Assembly: GCA_937937585.1 (NCBI GenBank) | Contig: CALDCB010000015.1 | Span: 85,661-149,660, forward strand | Reading direction: 5' to 3' | Length of the DNA: 64,000 nucleotides | Source: an uncultured Coriobacteriaceae bacterium | Lineage (GTDB): Bacteria; Actinomycetota; Coriobacteriia; Coriobacteriales; Eggerthellaceae | Part shown: piece after piece, positions 50,455 through 59,775 of the stretch | Layout of the letters: every line of letters starts with the position of its first letter | Position numbering within the stretch: the stretch's first letter is position 1 | Translations under genes and position numbers: made by a program | Notes under the pieces: model-generated | Databases searched by the model: none | Told to the model about the DNA's origin: nothing | The model's input: only the letters and a program-made list of their open reading frames with translations

Positions 50455-51132
50455 ATGCGTGCACTGCTGATCATCCCAGCCTATAACGAGGCCGAGAACA
50501 TTGAGCGCGTCGTAGACGACCTCATTCAGAACTACCCGAACTACGACTACGTCATAGTCAACGACGGCTCACGCGACGGCACCGCCGACATCTGCCGCGA
50601 GCACGGATACCGCTTCCTGGACCTGCCCATTAACTTGGGCCTTGCCGGCGCGTTCCAAGCCGGCACCAAATACGCAGTCTCTCATGGCTACGATTGCGCG
50701 ATCCAGTTCGACGCAGACGGCCAGCACCTTCCGAAATACCTTGACTCTCTCGTTGCCGAACTTGAGCACAGCGACATCGTCATCGGCTCGCGCTTCGTTA
50801 CCGAAACCAAGCCAAATACCATGCGCATGTTCGGCAGCAATCTTATCCAATTCATGATCAAGCTCACCACGGGAAAGACCATCAAGGACCCCACCTCGGG
50901 CATGCGCTGTTACAACCGCAAAGCGTTGAAAATCCTTAGCTCGGGCCCGAACCTTGGCCCCGAGCCCGATACCGTCGCCTGGCTTATGCGCAAGCACGGC
51001 CTTAAAGTCTCGGAAGTGCAGGTGGAAATGGCCGAGCGCATTGCCGGAGAAAGCTATTTGAACCTGCGTTCGTCCGTTGCATACATGACACGCATGGCCC
51101 TTTCGGTTTTATTCATCCAGTTCTTCCGCTAA
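50455..51132 (+). CDS. Glycosyltransferase family 2 (polyprenyl/dolichyl-phosphate-mannose synthase-like)
   Basis: A 225-residue soluble family 2 transferase. LLIIPAYNEAENIERVVDDLI, VNDGSRDGT and QFDADGQHLPKYL form the donor site, and the IVIGSRFV segment follows. Length and absence of membrane helices resemble DPM1-like enzymes that load a sugar onto a polyprenyl phosphate. The ATG at 50455 follows CGGAAGG. It is followed by a DUF2304 membrane protein, a usual partner of such transferases. Confidence 0.9.
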   Translation: MRALLIIPAYNEAENIERVVDDLIQNYPNYDYVIVNDGSRDGTADICREHGYRFLDLPINLGLAGAFQAGTKYAVSHGYDCAIQFDADGQHLPKYLDSLVAELEHSDIVIGSRFVTETKPNTMRMFGSNLIQFMIKLTTGKTIKDPTSGMRCYNRKALKILSSGPNLGPEPDTVAWLMRKHGLKVSEVQVEMAERIAGESYLNLRSSVAYMTRMALSVLFIQFFR

Positions 51133-51210
51133 GACGCCAACGCGGTTAAGCCACAAAGCTGCACCGCCGAAACAACGATCAACCAGCCTGCAAATAGATA
51201 GGTCCTAAGA

Positions 51211-51570
51211 ATGTCAATCGCCCTTCGCATCCTCCTTATTGCCGCCGCATTCGCAATGGCCGCATTCATACTGCGCAGCATCAAGAAGTCGAAAATGCGC
51301 ATCGAGGACACCATTTCCTGGGCGTTCTTGACGCTGATCATCGTGCTGCTGGCACTGTTCCCTCAGATCGGCGATTTCATGGCCGACATCACGGGCATCC
51401 AATCCACGCAGAACTTCATCTTCCTGTTCTTCATCTTCGTGCTGTTCGTGAAAAGCTACCACTCAAGCCGCACGGTATCGGAACTGCAGACCAAGGTGCG
51501 CGAGCTTTCCGAGCAAATCGCGCTTGACCGCTTGGATCATTACGAGCGCACGCATAAAGACTCGCTGTAA
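51211..51570 (+). CDS. DUF2304 family membrane protein
   Basis: A 119-residue protein with three hydrophobic helices (5-22, 35-55, 65-82) and a charged coiled C-terminus (TVSELQTKVRELSEQIALDRLDHYER). MRIEDTISWAFLTLIIVLLALFP matches DUF2304, which is commonly next to family 2 glycosyltransferases and may act in polyprenyl-sugar handling. It begins 78 nt after the transferase. Confidence 0.85.
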   Translation: MSIALRILLIAAAFAMAAFILRSIKKSKMRIEDTISWAFLTLIIVLLALFPQIGDFMADITGIQSTQNFIFLFFIFVLFVKSYHSSRTVSELQTKVRELSEQIALDRLDHYERTHKDSL

Positions 51571-51576
51571 CAACCG

Positions 51577-52002
51577 CTACGAAAGCAGCACCTCTATAGC
51601 CTGTTGATATTTGGCAAGGCGTTCACGATCTTTATCGGTAATCGTATTCAAGCGGCTCAAATCGGAGTTGTGGCGCAAGTCAGCCAGTTTCACCTCACAC
51701 GCAACAGGGTCGCCCTTTAACGCCGCGATGTACTCCATATAGGGCACCGATTTGTCGTGAGTAAGCAGCCGCAGATGATCGATGACCTCGGATGCGATTC
51801 CTGCGGCCCGAAGATCATCGAACGTCGTCGAAGTATCCTCAACCACATCATGAAGCCACGCGACGGCTTTCGCGACATCGCCGCTTACGCCGGCAGCAAC
51901 GGCCGCGGGATGATCGATGTAAGGCTTTCCCGCCTTATCAACCTGGCCTTCGTGAGCCTGAATCGCAATGGCTTTGGCTATCTCGGTTTGCGTGGTGGGC
52001 AT
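51577..52002 (-). CDS. HD domain protein, (p)ppGpp hydrolase/MESH1-like
   Basis: A 141-residue HD-fold hydrolase. IAIQAHEGQVDKAGKPYIDHPAAVA, WLHDVVEDT (the HD pair) and VKLADLRHN are the metal-binding motifs of the RelA/SpoT hydrolase domain and its small stand-alone forms. No synthetase domain is present. Activity on ppGpp or NADPH is known for relatives; the substrate here is unproven. Its start is near a CCTCCT-derived AGGAGGAT site. Confidence 0.85.
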   Translation of the reverse strand: MPTTQTEIAKAIAIQAHEGQVDKAGKPYIDHPAAVAAGVSGDVAKAVAWLHDVVEDTSTTFDDLRAAGIASEVIDHLRLLTHDKSVPYMEYIAALKGDPVACEVKLADLRHNSDLSRLNTITDKDRERLAKYQQAIEVLLS

Positions 52003-52273
52003 TTCATCCTCCTAAGAGTGCATGAATAGGACTAGCTCGCGCCCCGCGTCCTCACCTCAATAACCTATTCGTCCCAGCCTCTCAGACGTTCTGAATAGTA
52101 AGGCAATCCTACAAATTAAGTGTCCAGCGTAAATGGCACAACGATCAACAGACCAAGATTGCACCTGCAGTTTTTTCCTACCTCAACATTTCACTGGCAA
52201 GCGAATTCTTCCAGAACTGCTTAACCATAAAAGCATGACGCATATGGTAGGGAAAGAGGATCGGGGGTGCACT

Positions 52274-53200
52274 ATGTTTTCCATCATAGCCGGACAGATG
52301 ATCTCATTTGCAATCATGCTGGGAATAGGAGCTTTTGCTGGGCACCGTGGCATCATCCGCCGCGAAAGCGTGAACGACGTGATCGCCGTCTCGCTGAAAC
52401 TGCTGCTTCCCATCATGGTCTTCTCGTTCGTCTACAAAGGATCGAACGTGCAGGGAATCGTGGCGCACAGCGCCATCGTTCCTCTAACGTTGGCGCTGTA
52501 CGCAATACTCATAGGTGCCACCTGGCTCGTCGCACGCCTACTGCGCTTGTCTGGCCCTAAAGCGGCGGCATGGCGGATGACCTTCCTTTTTGGCAACACA
52601 GGTTTTATTGGACTTCCGGTTTTGTCTGCACTCTTCCCTAACTCCGGCGCCGTGTCGCTTGCCATGTTCATGACACTTGATCAGGCTATATTCTGGACAT
52701 ATGGCGTGTACTTGGCAGGTGGCGGCGAAAAACGCCTCGGCATCCGATCATTCGCCCGCCGGTTCACCAACCCCAACATCATTGCCGTCTTTGGCGGACT
52801 TGCGCTAGCATGCCTGGGCGTTCGAATCCCCGATGTCGCAATGAACACGCTTTCGGCGATTGGCGCGGCGGCAACACCGGTTTGCATGGTATGCCTCGGG
52901 GCGATGTTCTTCTTCGCCGACAGGAAAACCCTTCTGAATGCCCGAGAGCTCATCGCAGGCGTCGGCATGAAGATGCTGGCCTTGCCTTTGCTGGGCGGAT
53001 TCGCCCTTTCGCGTTCTCCCCTACCATGGGACGTCATCGTATCGTTCACTGCGCTTATGGCCATGCCCGCGACAACGCTGGTTCCGCTTACCGTTCAATC
53101 CGAAGGCGGTCCAGGAGAATATGCTTCGGTGTTATCTGTTGCAACCATTGCGACCAGCGTAGTGACGATGCCGCTTGTCTTCGCCGTTTTATGGGGATAG
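52274..53200 (+). CDS. AEC (auxin efflux carrier) family transporter
   Basis: A 308-residue permease with about ten helices. It opens MISFAIMLGIGAFAGHRGIIRRESVNDVIAVSLKLLLPIMVFSFVYKG and has the central FLFGNTGFIGLPVLSALF motif of the AEC family, with a second half containing MPATTLVPLTVQ. Bacterial members move malate or other organic anions; substrate unknown. The ATG at 52274 is chosen by alignment to the first helix and the GGGGG-rich leader, over an earlier frame start at 52133. Confidence 0.87.
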   Translation: MFSIIAGQMISFAIMLGIGAFAGHRGIIRRESVNDVIAVSLKLLLPIMVFSFVYKGSNVQGIVAHSAIVPLTLALYAILIGATWLVARLLRLSGPKAAAWRMTFLFGNTGFIGLPVLSALFPNSGAVSLAMFMTLDQAIFWTYGVYLAGGGEKRLGIRSFARRFTNPNIIAVFGGLALACLGVRIPDVAMNTLSAIGAAATPVCMVCLGAMFFFADRKTLLNARELIAGVGMKMLALPLLGGFALSRSPLPWDVIVSFTALMAMPATTLVPLTVQSEGGPGEYASVLSVATIATSVVTMPLVFAVLWG

Positions 53201-53792
53201 AAAAGCCGATCGCAGCGTCTCATCACAGCAAAAGCTGCTAATAAAATCATGATTAGAAAAAAAGAACCAGAAACCAGATATGGACAAAAATCCGAAGATC
53301 AGAAGCAGGATGAGGCATCCGTACTCTTTGAAGAAGTAACAGACGTCATCGCACAGCTTCGGAACCGATCAGCAAGTTTTGTCACAACCCAAAGCAAACC
53401 AAGAACGATCAGAAAACCTACAGCTGCATGCATCACAAACTCAGTGAAAAACTCAACGAGAAGCGCTCATGGCCCCTTTAACAATACTATTTCGATGAGA
53501 TTCAATCTTGAGATTAGGTCGATATGGGGAGCGCTAGCTAGACAACCCGTAGCTTCTTTGCAGCCGTACCGCAAGCCCAACCTCATTGGCAGATGCGATC
53601 CTATGTAACATATTCCCCTAAAATTATTTAAGTTACTGTAACCATTCACACATTTATTGCACAATATCTAATAGCTCACACCTCTCGCGAGCTATACTAA
53701 AACAACTGCAAATCAACTCAATCCAAGATCCCAATAAACGCGACTGCACTTTGCAATCCCATCTCTATTGGGGAGAATAGGAGGCGGGTATC
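53201..53792. other. Gene-poor, AT-richer gap before the VWA surface protein
   Basis: A 592-nt stretch with lower GC than its neighbours. A 119-codon reading frame (53249-53608) has no recognisable domain and no convincing ribosome site; I do not call it. Near the right end, TAGCTC (53672-53677) and GAGCTA (53689-53694) form an inverted repeat overlapping a TATACT box (53693-53698), a likely regulated promoter for the VWA gene. Confidence 0.5.
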
Positions 53793-55518
53793 ATGTCATA
53801 TCCTAGAAAGCTACTTAATGGCGCAAAGCGCGCTGCTGCACTTTGCGCGGTTGCAGCCTTGACGTTTGGGGCATCGGTGATTACCCCCCCCCCAAGCCAC
53901 TGCTGAGGATATTCCGGGGGCAACGGATCAGCCCACAGCGCTAACGCAAAACGTTAAGACCGCGACCCCACTCGACGAGAACCTCGAAACTAAGGTCACT
54001 CTTTCCTTCCCCGGTCAGCGCGAGGCCGAGCCCGCTGACGTTGTGTTTGTGCTGGACAAGTCCGGCGCCTCGGCTCAAAAGGACATCTATAACCAAGCCA
54101 AGGCTTTCCTTGAAGAAATCAATCAGAAAGCCCAGGCCGACGGCCTCAACATCAAGGTCGGCGTCGTCCTTTTCAACAAGATGGGCAACGTGCAACTGCC
54201 GCTTACCGACGTAGCCACAGGCTATGACGACATCCTGAACGCAATGAACTCGAGCCTGCATTCGGGCACCAACATGCACGCCGGTCTTCTTGCCGCCAAG
54301 AGCATCTTGGATGCCGACTCCGCCGTTAAAGCCGAAAACAAGCACGTCATCCTGATTAGCGACGGTGCGACTTACCTTTATTGCAAGAACGGCAACTACA
54401 CCACTCCGTACAGCAGGTCGTTCGGCAGCGTTGAGGGCGGCAGAGACATGATGGGCGGCATCTGGGAGTGGCAGTCCCGCGAGTACCACACCAACAATGC
54501 CTGGAAGAAGTTCTCAGACGGCTCGAACTTCATCTTCTCGCAGGCCATGACCAGCCCCGAGAAGCTCGGCGAGTACCTCGCGTACTATCGTGATCAGTAC
54601 GAAAACTCCGACAAGAACTGGGCACAGTACGACTATGAGTACACCGCCCAGGCAGCCACCAACCCCATTGCTCTTGACGTTACTGCCCCGTGCAACATCG
54701 ACGTCGACTTCTGGAGTACCGACGACACCTTCCAGTCGATGGTCAACGCCGGCTACGACATGAACGTCTACTACAAGAACGCCGCCGACTTCGACGGTCG
54801 GGTTTTCTTGCAGTATCTCACCAGGAATTCCAACAACGGACAGCTTGACACCAACTTCGACAAGCTCAAGGCCAAGCTCGTGGACAAGATCGCTGCCGGC
54901 TCGACGGTTGAAGACACCATTGGCGCCAACTTCGACTTCGTCAACGACCCCGCCAAGATCAGCCTCACCGCCAATGGCGTAAAGCTCTCGCCCGAGAAGA
55001 TCGACGCCACGACCTATGGCTTCGGCAAGAACAACGACGGCACGTACCGCTTCACCCTGAGGTACCAGGCTGGAGAAAACGAGAAGCTCACGCTCACGCT
55101 GAACGAGGCTGCCGCACCCAGCAAGCCTGTCGTGCTGGAATACAGCGAGCTTCTGGTGAACAAACCCACCGAGCCCGGCACCTACACCTTGAAAGTTAAC
55201 GAGAGCGCTGTGCTGCACCCCGTTGACGGCAACGGCGTAGCTGGTCAGGCTTACGAATTTCCCGTCCCCACCGTCACGTACGAAGTCGCTGAGCCCGAAC
55301 CGGTCGATCCCGTCGATCCGGCCGACCCCAAGCCTGGCGACTCCGATGACTCCGATCCTTCCGACCAGCCTGGCGACAAGCCTGCCGACAAGGCTGAGCC
55401 GGTAAGCGTTCTGGCGAAAACCGGCGATAGCGCATTCGCTATTGGAGCAGCTTCACTGTTGGTTGCAGGCGCAAGCGTTTGCCTGATCACCACCGCGCTG
55501 AAGCGTCGTCGTAATTAA
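53793..55518 (+). CDS. LAKTG-anchored VWA-domain surface protein, out of frame at a C10 tract (phase-variable or frameshifted)
   Basis: ATG 53793, behind a strong AGGAGG site, encodes a signal peptide (KRAAALCAVAALTFGASVI). The frame then meets ten C (53884-53893) and stops at TGA 25 nt later. With nine C the frame continues unbroken to 55518, giving about 574 residues. The body has a von Willebrand A domain (VVFVLDKSGASA, SLHSGTNMHAGL, ILISDGATY) whose MIDAS is altered, with Ala for the second Ser. A Pro/Asp-rich stalk follows, then LAKTG, a membrane helix and RRRRN, i.e. a sortase sorting signal. It is probably an adhesin or pilin-tip-like protein, off in this sequence. Confidence 0.82.
53884..53893 (+). 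repeat. C10 homopolymer tract just after the signal peptide code
   Basis: Ten consecutive C. Loss of one (or gain of two) restores a single open frame from the AGGAGG-linked ATG to the sorting signal. Such tracts slip during replication and are a classic phase-variation device, but they are also where sequencing errors occur. Confidence 0.9.
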
Positions 55519-55623
55519 CAGCACCAATGGGCACCTGCCCGCCCATAACTCACACCGCGAGCATCTTCAACGCGGCTGAAAGACATCGAGGCGAGGCCGA
55601 CAGCGGCTTCGCCTCGATTGTTT

Positions 55624-56445
55624 TCACGCAAGCACACGCTCTTGCAAGAATTTCTCGATCAGGGCATTCACGATATAGGGCGCATCGGTATTCGAGTTAT
55701 GGCCCGCGCCCTCGATCCACTCCAACGGAATGCCCGTCTTCGTATGCCAGACCTTGTTGTAACGAATACACGACCCTGCATGATCCTTCGTTCCGCACAT
55801 CAACAACGCCGGGCAATCGATCGAATACGGCAAATCAGCTTCCATCGCTTCCGCGAGAATCTTATAGCCGTGCCCCGCGATCTTCGCGTAGCGACCCTGG
55901 TCGCCGTCATACGCCAACATCATCTGGCGCATCAACTCACGACCGTATCCCGAAGTCGCCACCCCATTCGAACCCGCCTTCAAAAGCGAACGCCACGGAT
56001 AATGCCTGTACACAGGCTCCATTCGTTTCAGCAACCAGATCTCGATGGCGGTGACATACTGCCTTTGCAGAGGCGCCGAATCGATGGACACGAAGCCCGC
56101 TAACCGCCCCGGATACCTCTGTATGAAAGCCTGTGCGACATACCCGCCCATTGACTGACCCACGATCACAGGCTTGGCGACGCCTTCCTCCTCAAGGATC
56201 TCGCCCAACCAGCGTGCCTTATCATCCAGCGTGAAATCGAAGTCGAACGGCCACGACGCGGCATGGCCCGGTGCGTCCCAAACGAAAACGTTGTACCGAC
56301 CCTCGAAATAATCAAGTTGTTTGTCAAACAAGCGATGATCAGCCGTTAGTCCCGGAAGAAAAACGATCGTAGGCGCGCCTTCATCGATGAAGTCCATCCA
56401 ATAATGAATGGGCCCCGAAGGCGTCTGATATACCTTCTCTTGCAT
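55624..56445 (-). CDS. Alpha/beta hydrolase
   Basis: A 273-residue hydrolase. APTIVFLPGLTADHRLFDKQLDYF supplies the oxyanion region, VIVGQSMGGYVAQAF the nucleophile elbow (S in GQSMGG), CGTKDHAG the aspartate, and GAGHNSNTDAP the histidine, so the triad is complete. Typical of small esterases or lactonases; no substrate clue. The ATG at 56445 is used; the longer frame to 56547 overlaps the NUDIX gene. It follows that gene by 29 nt and is likely co-transcribed. Confidence 0.85.
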   Translation of the reverse strand: MQEKVYQTPSGPIHYWMDFIDEGAPTIVFLPGLTADHRLFDKQLDYFEGRYNVFVWDAPGHAASWPFDFDFTLDDKARWLGEILEEEGVAKPVIVGQSMGGYVAQAFIQRYPGRLAGFVSIDSAPLQRQYVTAIEIWLLKRMEPVYRHYPWRSLLKAGSNGVATSGYGRELMRQMMLAYDGDQGRYAKIAGHGYKILAEAMEADLPYSIDCPALLMCGTKDHAGSCIRYNKVWHTKTGIPLEWIEGAGHNSNTDAPYIVNALIEKFLQERVLA

Positions 56446-56474
56446 GTCTTTCGCCCTTCCGAACCGTCCGCTCC

Positions 56475-57059
56475 CTATCGCGGCTGTTTCGCAGCGATGC
56501 CGCGCGTCTTCTGGATCAGCTTGCGGTAAATACGATCGCGGATCCACGGTTCACTCGAAAGAGCGATGGCATCCTCAAGCGGCACCCAGCGGACCCCCAA
56601 GTTCTCATCTTCCTTCACGCGAATCCGCTCGTTCGGATCAGCAACCACCAGATACGTCACGTTCAAATGAAGATGCGAGCCTACGTAGGCGCCGCGCTTC
56701 TCGTGGCCATCCACAGTCAAGACCTCGAGCGAAAGAATGTTGCCCGTCCCGCAGTGAACCGCTCGCCCACTCGAAACGCCCGTTTCTTCCTGAAGCTCGC
56801 GAAGCGCAACAGCGGCAAGATCCTGTTGGCCGTCGGCATGCCCGCCGATCCAGCTCCACGAATCGTATATGCGGTGGTAGACCAACAGGGTTTGCGTGAA
56901 CGACGGATCGACCGTCCATGCCGAGCACGTTACGTGCACCAACGATCTGCGATCGAAAACCTGCGGATCGGCTTCAAGACGGCGCAAGATCAAATCACGA
57001 TCAACTGATTCTTGTTCATTGAACGGTTCGAACGATCGAACATCTTCGATAAGCGACAT
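56475..57059 (-). CDS. NUDIX hydrolase
   Basis: A 194-residue pyrophosphohydrolase. The Nudix box reads GGHADGQQDLAAVALRELQEETGV, with the usual REL-x-EE-x-G but Gln in place of the first Glu, a variant seen in the GGHADG subgroup. HVTCSAWTVDP before it and SHLHLNVTYLVVADP after it match that subgroup. Substrate unknown. An ATG at 57074 would add five residues; neither start has a strong ribosome site. Confidence 0.85.
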   Translation of the reverse strand: MSLIEDVRSFEPFNEQESVDRDLILRRLEADPQVFDRRSLVHVTCSAWTVDPSFTQTLLVYHRIYDSWSWIGGHADGQQDLAAVALRELQEETGVSSGRAVHCGTGNILSLEVLTVDGHEKRGAYVGSHLHLNVTYLVVADPNERIRVKEDENLGVRWVPLEDAIALSSEPWIRDRIYRKLIQKTRGIAAKQPR

Positions 57060-57228
57060 GCAATCACGTCCCATCAAAACGGCCTAGATATAGCCAGAAG
57101 TCTACATCTGCGCCGCTGACAAGGCAAAACTCGAATCATGACAATCGTCATCGATCAATTTGATAGAATCGGCTTATCAAAAAGACCAGCGTCGTTGTCC
57201 CATCTCAACGCGCGAAAAAGGAGGCAAC

Positions 57229-57837
57229 ATGAAGAAACAAGCCCTCATTCTTTCAACTCTTGCCCTTGCTGCAGCCCTTACCACCACCTTGGTTGGATGT
57301 CAGGGCCAAAAATCCCCCGAGGAACTGATCAAGGACGACCTCACCCAACAGTTCGACGAGGTCAAGAACGCCGACTCCGACAGCTGGAGCGAAGAATTCG
57401 GCATGACCAACGAGGACTTCGCCGAACTGGGCGTCGATGCCAACCAGTTCATGGGCGCCTACCTTGACGGCTTCGACTACAAGATCGGCGACATCACGGT
57501 AGACAAAGACAAGGGCACCGCAACCGCCAAGGTCGACATCACCTGCAAGCAGTTCGATGAGATCTTCAGTACTTGGTTCGGAACCTATCTGGGCAAGGCC
57601 ATGAGCATGCTGGACGCTTCCGAGGAAGAGATCACGAAGCTTGCCGGCGAAACCCTGATGGACGCAACGAACTCTGCAACCGCCAAGACCGTATCCTGCG
57701 AACTTGCCTACACGAAGAACTCCGAAGGCGAGTGGGAAGCCGACCAGGATGTTTTCGAAAACCAGCTTTACCATGCAATGGGTCTTGAAAACCTGCTGGG
57801 CCTTGACGAAGACGCTCAGCCCGCAAACGCCGCATAA
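57229..57837 (+). CDS. Lipoprotein of unknown function (DUF5105-like)
   Basis: A 202-residue lipoprotein. The signal peptide KKQALILSTLALAAALTTTLVGC ends in the lipobox LVGC (Cys24). The acidic mature part begins QGQKSPEELIKDDLTQQFDEVKN and has alternating helices and a strand pair DYKIGDITVDKDKGTATAKVDI, resembling small actinobacterial or clostridial lipoproteins with a DUF5105-type domain. The ATG at 57229 has an AAAAAGGAGG site. Stand-alone gene with its own terminator. Confidence 0.8.
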   Translation: MKKQALILSTLALAAALTTTLVGCQGQKSPEELIKDDLTQQFDEVKNADSDSWSEEFGMTNEDFAELGVDANQFMGAYLDGFDYKIGDITVDKDKGTATAKVDITCKQFDEIFSTWFGTYLGKAMSMLDASEEEITKLAGETLMDATNSATAKTVSCELAYTKNSEGEWEADQDVFENQLYHAMGLENLLGLDEDAQPANAA

Positions 57838-57868
57838 GCTCAGTCGCTAGCGAAATCAACCGTGAACC

Positions 57869-57902
57869 AAGGAGGCTTGGACAAACCGTCCAAGCCTCCT
57901 TT
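57869..57902 (+). terminator. Terminator after the lipoprotein gene
   Basis: A perfect 14-bp stem (57869-57882 with 57888-57901), 5-nt loop, ending in TTT. Confidence 0.85.
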
Positions 57903-57965
57903 GCATGTAAAGCCGCTGCCGCGGAGCGGGGTCTCGACGATACGCTGCGCCAAACACGCCGCCTC

Positions 57966-58820
57966 TCAATCGAAAACTGTGTCGAAGGTACGGCAGATGT
58001 GCTGAAAACATGCCACGGCCTGAGCATTCGATGCGCCTTTGTGCGTAAGCGACACCGCCAACCAGCGCTTGGCATTCCCCGCAAGTGGATGGACGGCGAT
58101 TTTCTCGCTGGTAACCGGCCCCCAGCTTTTTTCGGGCCAGAATCCAACGCCAAGCCCCATACCGATCATCTCACGCACAACACTGGGGTTATCGCTTTCC
58201 AACACCACATTGGGCTGGAAGCATTCGCTTGCGCACATGTCCGAAACGAAACGGCCGAACCCTGCCGCCGACGGAAGCGAAATGAAGCCCACGTTCTCAA
58301 GTTCGGAGAGTTCAATCGGGTTGGTTTTAAACACCATTGACTCAGGAGCAACCAACATAATGCGCTCGGAGTAACTTCGATAGCGAGTCGCGTTTTCCAA
58401 GATCGTGGTGCCAACATCGATGTCGATCTCTTCGCCCTCGTGCGACATCTGCATCAACGTAACACGCGCCGAAGTGTTTCGAGCGATCCACCCCTCAAGG
58501 GCTTCGGATGCAATGCGGGAGCCCGCCTGCAAGCTAATGCGTACCTCGTGTTCGCGCCCGGTGCGGATATCGGCGAAAGTCTGCTGAATGTCATCCAACT
58601 CGGCCATGACGGGAATCAAACGTTCCTGTAGCAACCTGCCCTCGCCAGTCAGACGAATCCCCCTGCCCGACCGCTCGAACAAATCAACGCCAAGTTCATC
58701 TTCTAAGCGCGCGATGCTGCGACTAACAGCAGGTTGCGCCATATGAAGTCGTTGGGCGCTTTTAGTCATATGCTGTGTTTCCGCAACATCAAGGAAGCAT
58801 GTCATCTGGTTGATATCCAT
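57966..58820 (-). CDS. LysR family transcriptional regulator
   Basis: A 284-residue regulator. The HTH is MTCFLDVAETQHMTKSAQRLHMAQPAVSRSIARLEDELGVDLFERSGRGIRLTGEG in residues 6-61. The effector domain is of the gltC/YtlI-like kind (VGFISLPSAAGFGRFV, GMGLGVGFWPEKSWG). It is divergent from the PQ-loop/UspA fusion gene across 172 nt and may control it, but no operator was identified. Confidence 0.88.
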   Translation of the reverse strand: MDINQMTCFLDVAETQHMTKSAQRLHMAQPAVSRSIARLEDELGVDLFERSGRGIRLTGEGRLLQERLIPVMAELDDIQQTFADIRTGREHEVRISLQAGSRIASEALEGWIARNTSARVTLMQMSHEGEEIDIDVGTTILENATRYRSYSERIMLVAPESMVFKTNPIELSELENVGFISLPSAAGFGRFVSDMCASECFQPNVVLESDNPSVVREMIGMGLGVGFWPEKSWGPVTSEKIAVHPLAGNAKRWLAVSLTHKGASNAQAVACFQHICRTFDTVFD

Positions 58821-58992
58821 GCCCCAATCATAACAGATTTGTTATCGTTTTCTTGTGAATGCATATTTGTCATGCATTACTGGCTTTCCTATACTCCATG
58901 GAGCTTAATAAAGCGGCGCTACCAACACCCCGCCTTGCGTTCTTTGCGACCCGAGATGCTCACCTGCGCTGCATGAGATCAAGGAGACAAGA

Positions 58993-59703
58993 ATGCTGTC
59001 ACAAGCCCTGGAAGCCGCGATGCTTCTCTGTTTCGGCCTGTCCTGGCCTACCAACGCCTATAAAAACTATCAAGCACGCACGGCTGCCGGCACCAGCTGG
59101 CAGTTCATCATGCTCATCACCGTCGGTTACTTCGCCGGCATTGCCGCAAAGCTCTTTTCTGGACAAATCAACTGGGTTCTGGCCATCTACTTCCTTAACT
59201 TGGTCTTCCTTTCTGCCAACTGGGCTGTTTACTTCCGCAACCGCAAGCTCGATAAGGAGCATATCGCCGAGCAGATGCTCAACAACGACATCCACGAGCG
59301 CCTTGCGAAACGCGACGCCCTGAAGACGCTGATCTTCGCAACCGACGGCTCCGAGCCTTCTCTTAACGCCATCAAATACGCAGCTCATTCTATGGACCTG
59401 GACAAAGCAACCGATATCGAGGTTCTTGCCGTTGCTGCGCCCGACAACGAGGCAAGCGCGCTGCGTGCCGATAACGCCGTTGTCCATGCCTGCGAGATCA
59501 TGAAGGGCATTGGCATCGACGCCATCCCGAAAACCCGTATGGGCGACCCCGCCGTCGAAATCGTGAAGGAAGCGCGCGAATCCGACGCGGAACTGGTTAT
59601 CATGGGTTCGCGCGGCCTGTCCGGCCTGAAGCAGGTCGTCATGGGCAGCGTCAGCCACAAGGTCAGCGAAAACGCCGGCTGCCCGGTTCTCATCGTCCGC
59701 TAG
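58993..59703 (+). CDS. PQ-loop-like membrane domain fused to a universal stress protein (UspA) domain
   Basis: A 236-residue fusion. Residues 1-85 contain three hydrophobic helices with a PxN motif (CFGLSWPTNAYKNYQARTAAGTSWQF) that recalls SemiSWEET/PQ-loop proteins. Residues about 108-236 form a UspA domain (KTLIFATDGSEPSLNAIKYAA), with the ATP-binding signature GSRGLSGLKQVVMGSVSHKVSENAGCPVLIV (G-x2-G-x9-G-S). The UspA part would face the cytoplasm on a membrane anchor. Function unknown. AAGGAGA precedes the ATG. Confidence 0.85.
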   Translation: MLSQALEAAMLLCFGLSWPTNAYKNYQARTAAGTSWQFIMLITVGYFAGIAAKLFSGQINWVLAIYFLNLVFLSANWAVYFRNRKLDKEHIAEQMLNNDIHERLAKRDALKTLIFATDGSEPSLNAIKYAAHSMDLDKATDIEVLAVAAPDNEASALRADNAVVHACEIMKGIGIDAIPKTRMGDPAVEIVKEARESDAELVIMGSRGLSGLKQVVMGSVSHKVSENAGCPVLIVR

Positions 59704-59735
59704 CCTTCGCATCGCACAACCGTCATCAAACCCTT

Positions 59736-59775
59736 AAAGACCGATCGAGCATCCCGTTGCCCGGTCGGTCTTTCG
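59736..59775 (+). terminator. Terminator after the UspA fusion gene
   Basis: AAAGACCGATCG (59736-59747) pairs with CGGTCGGTCTTT (59762-59773), with one G-U pair, followed by CGC rather than a long T-run. Confidence 0.65.

Noticed and set aside
53249..53608. Reading frame of 119 codons in the AT-richer gap
   Set aside because: No recognisable domain, irregular composition, no ribosome site; likely non-coding.
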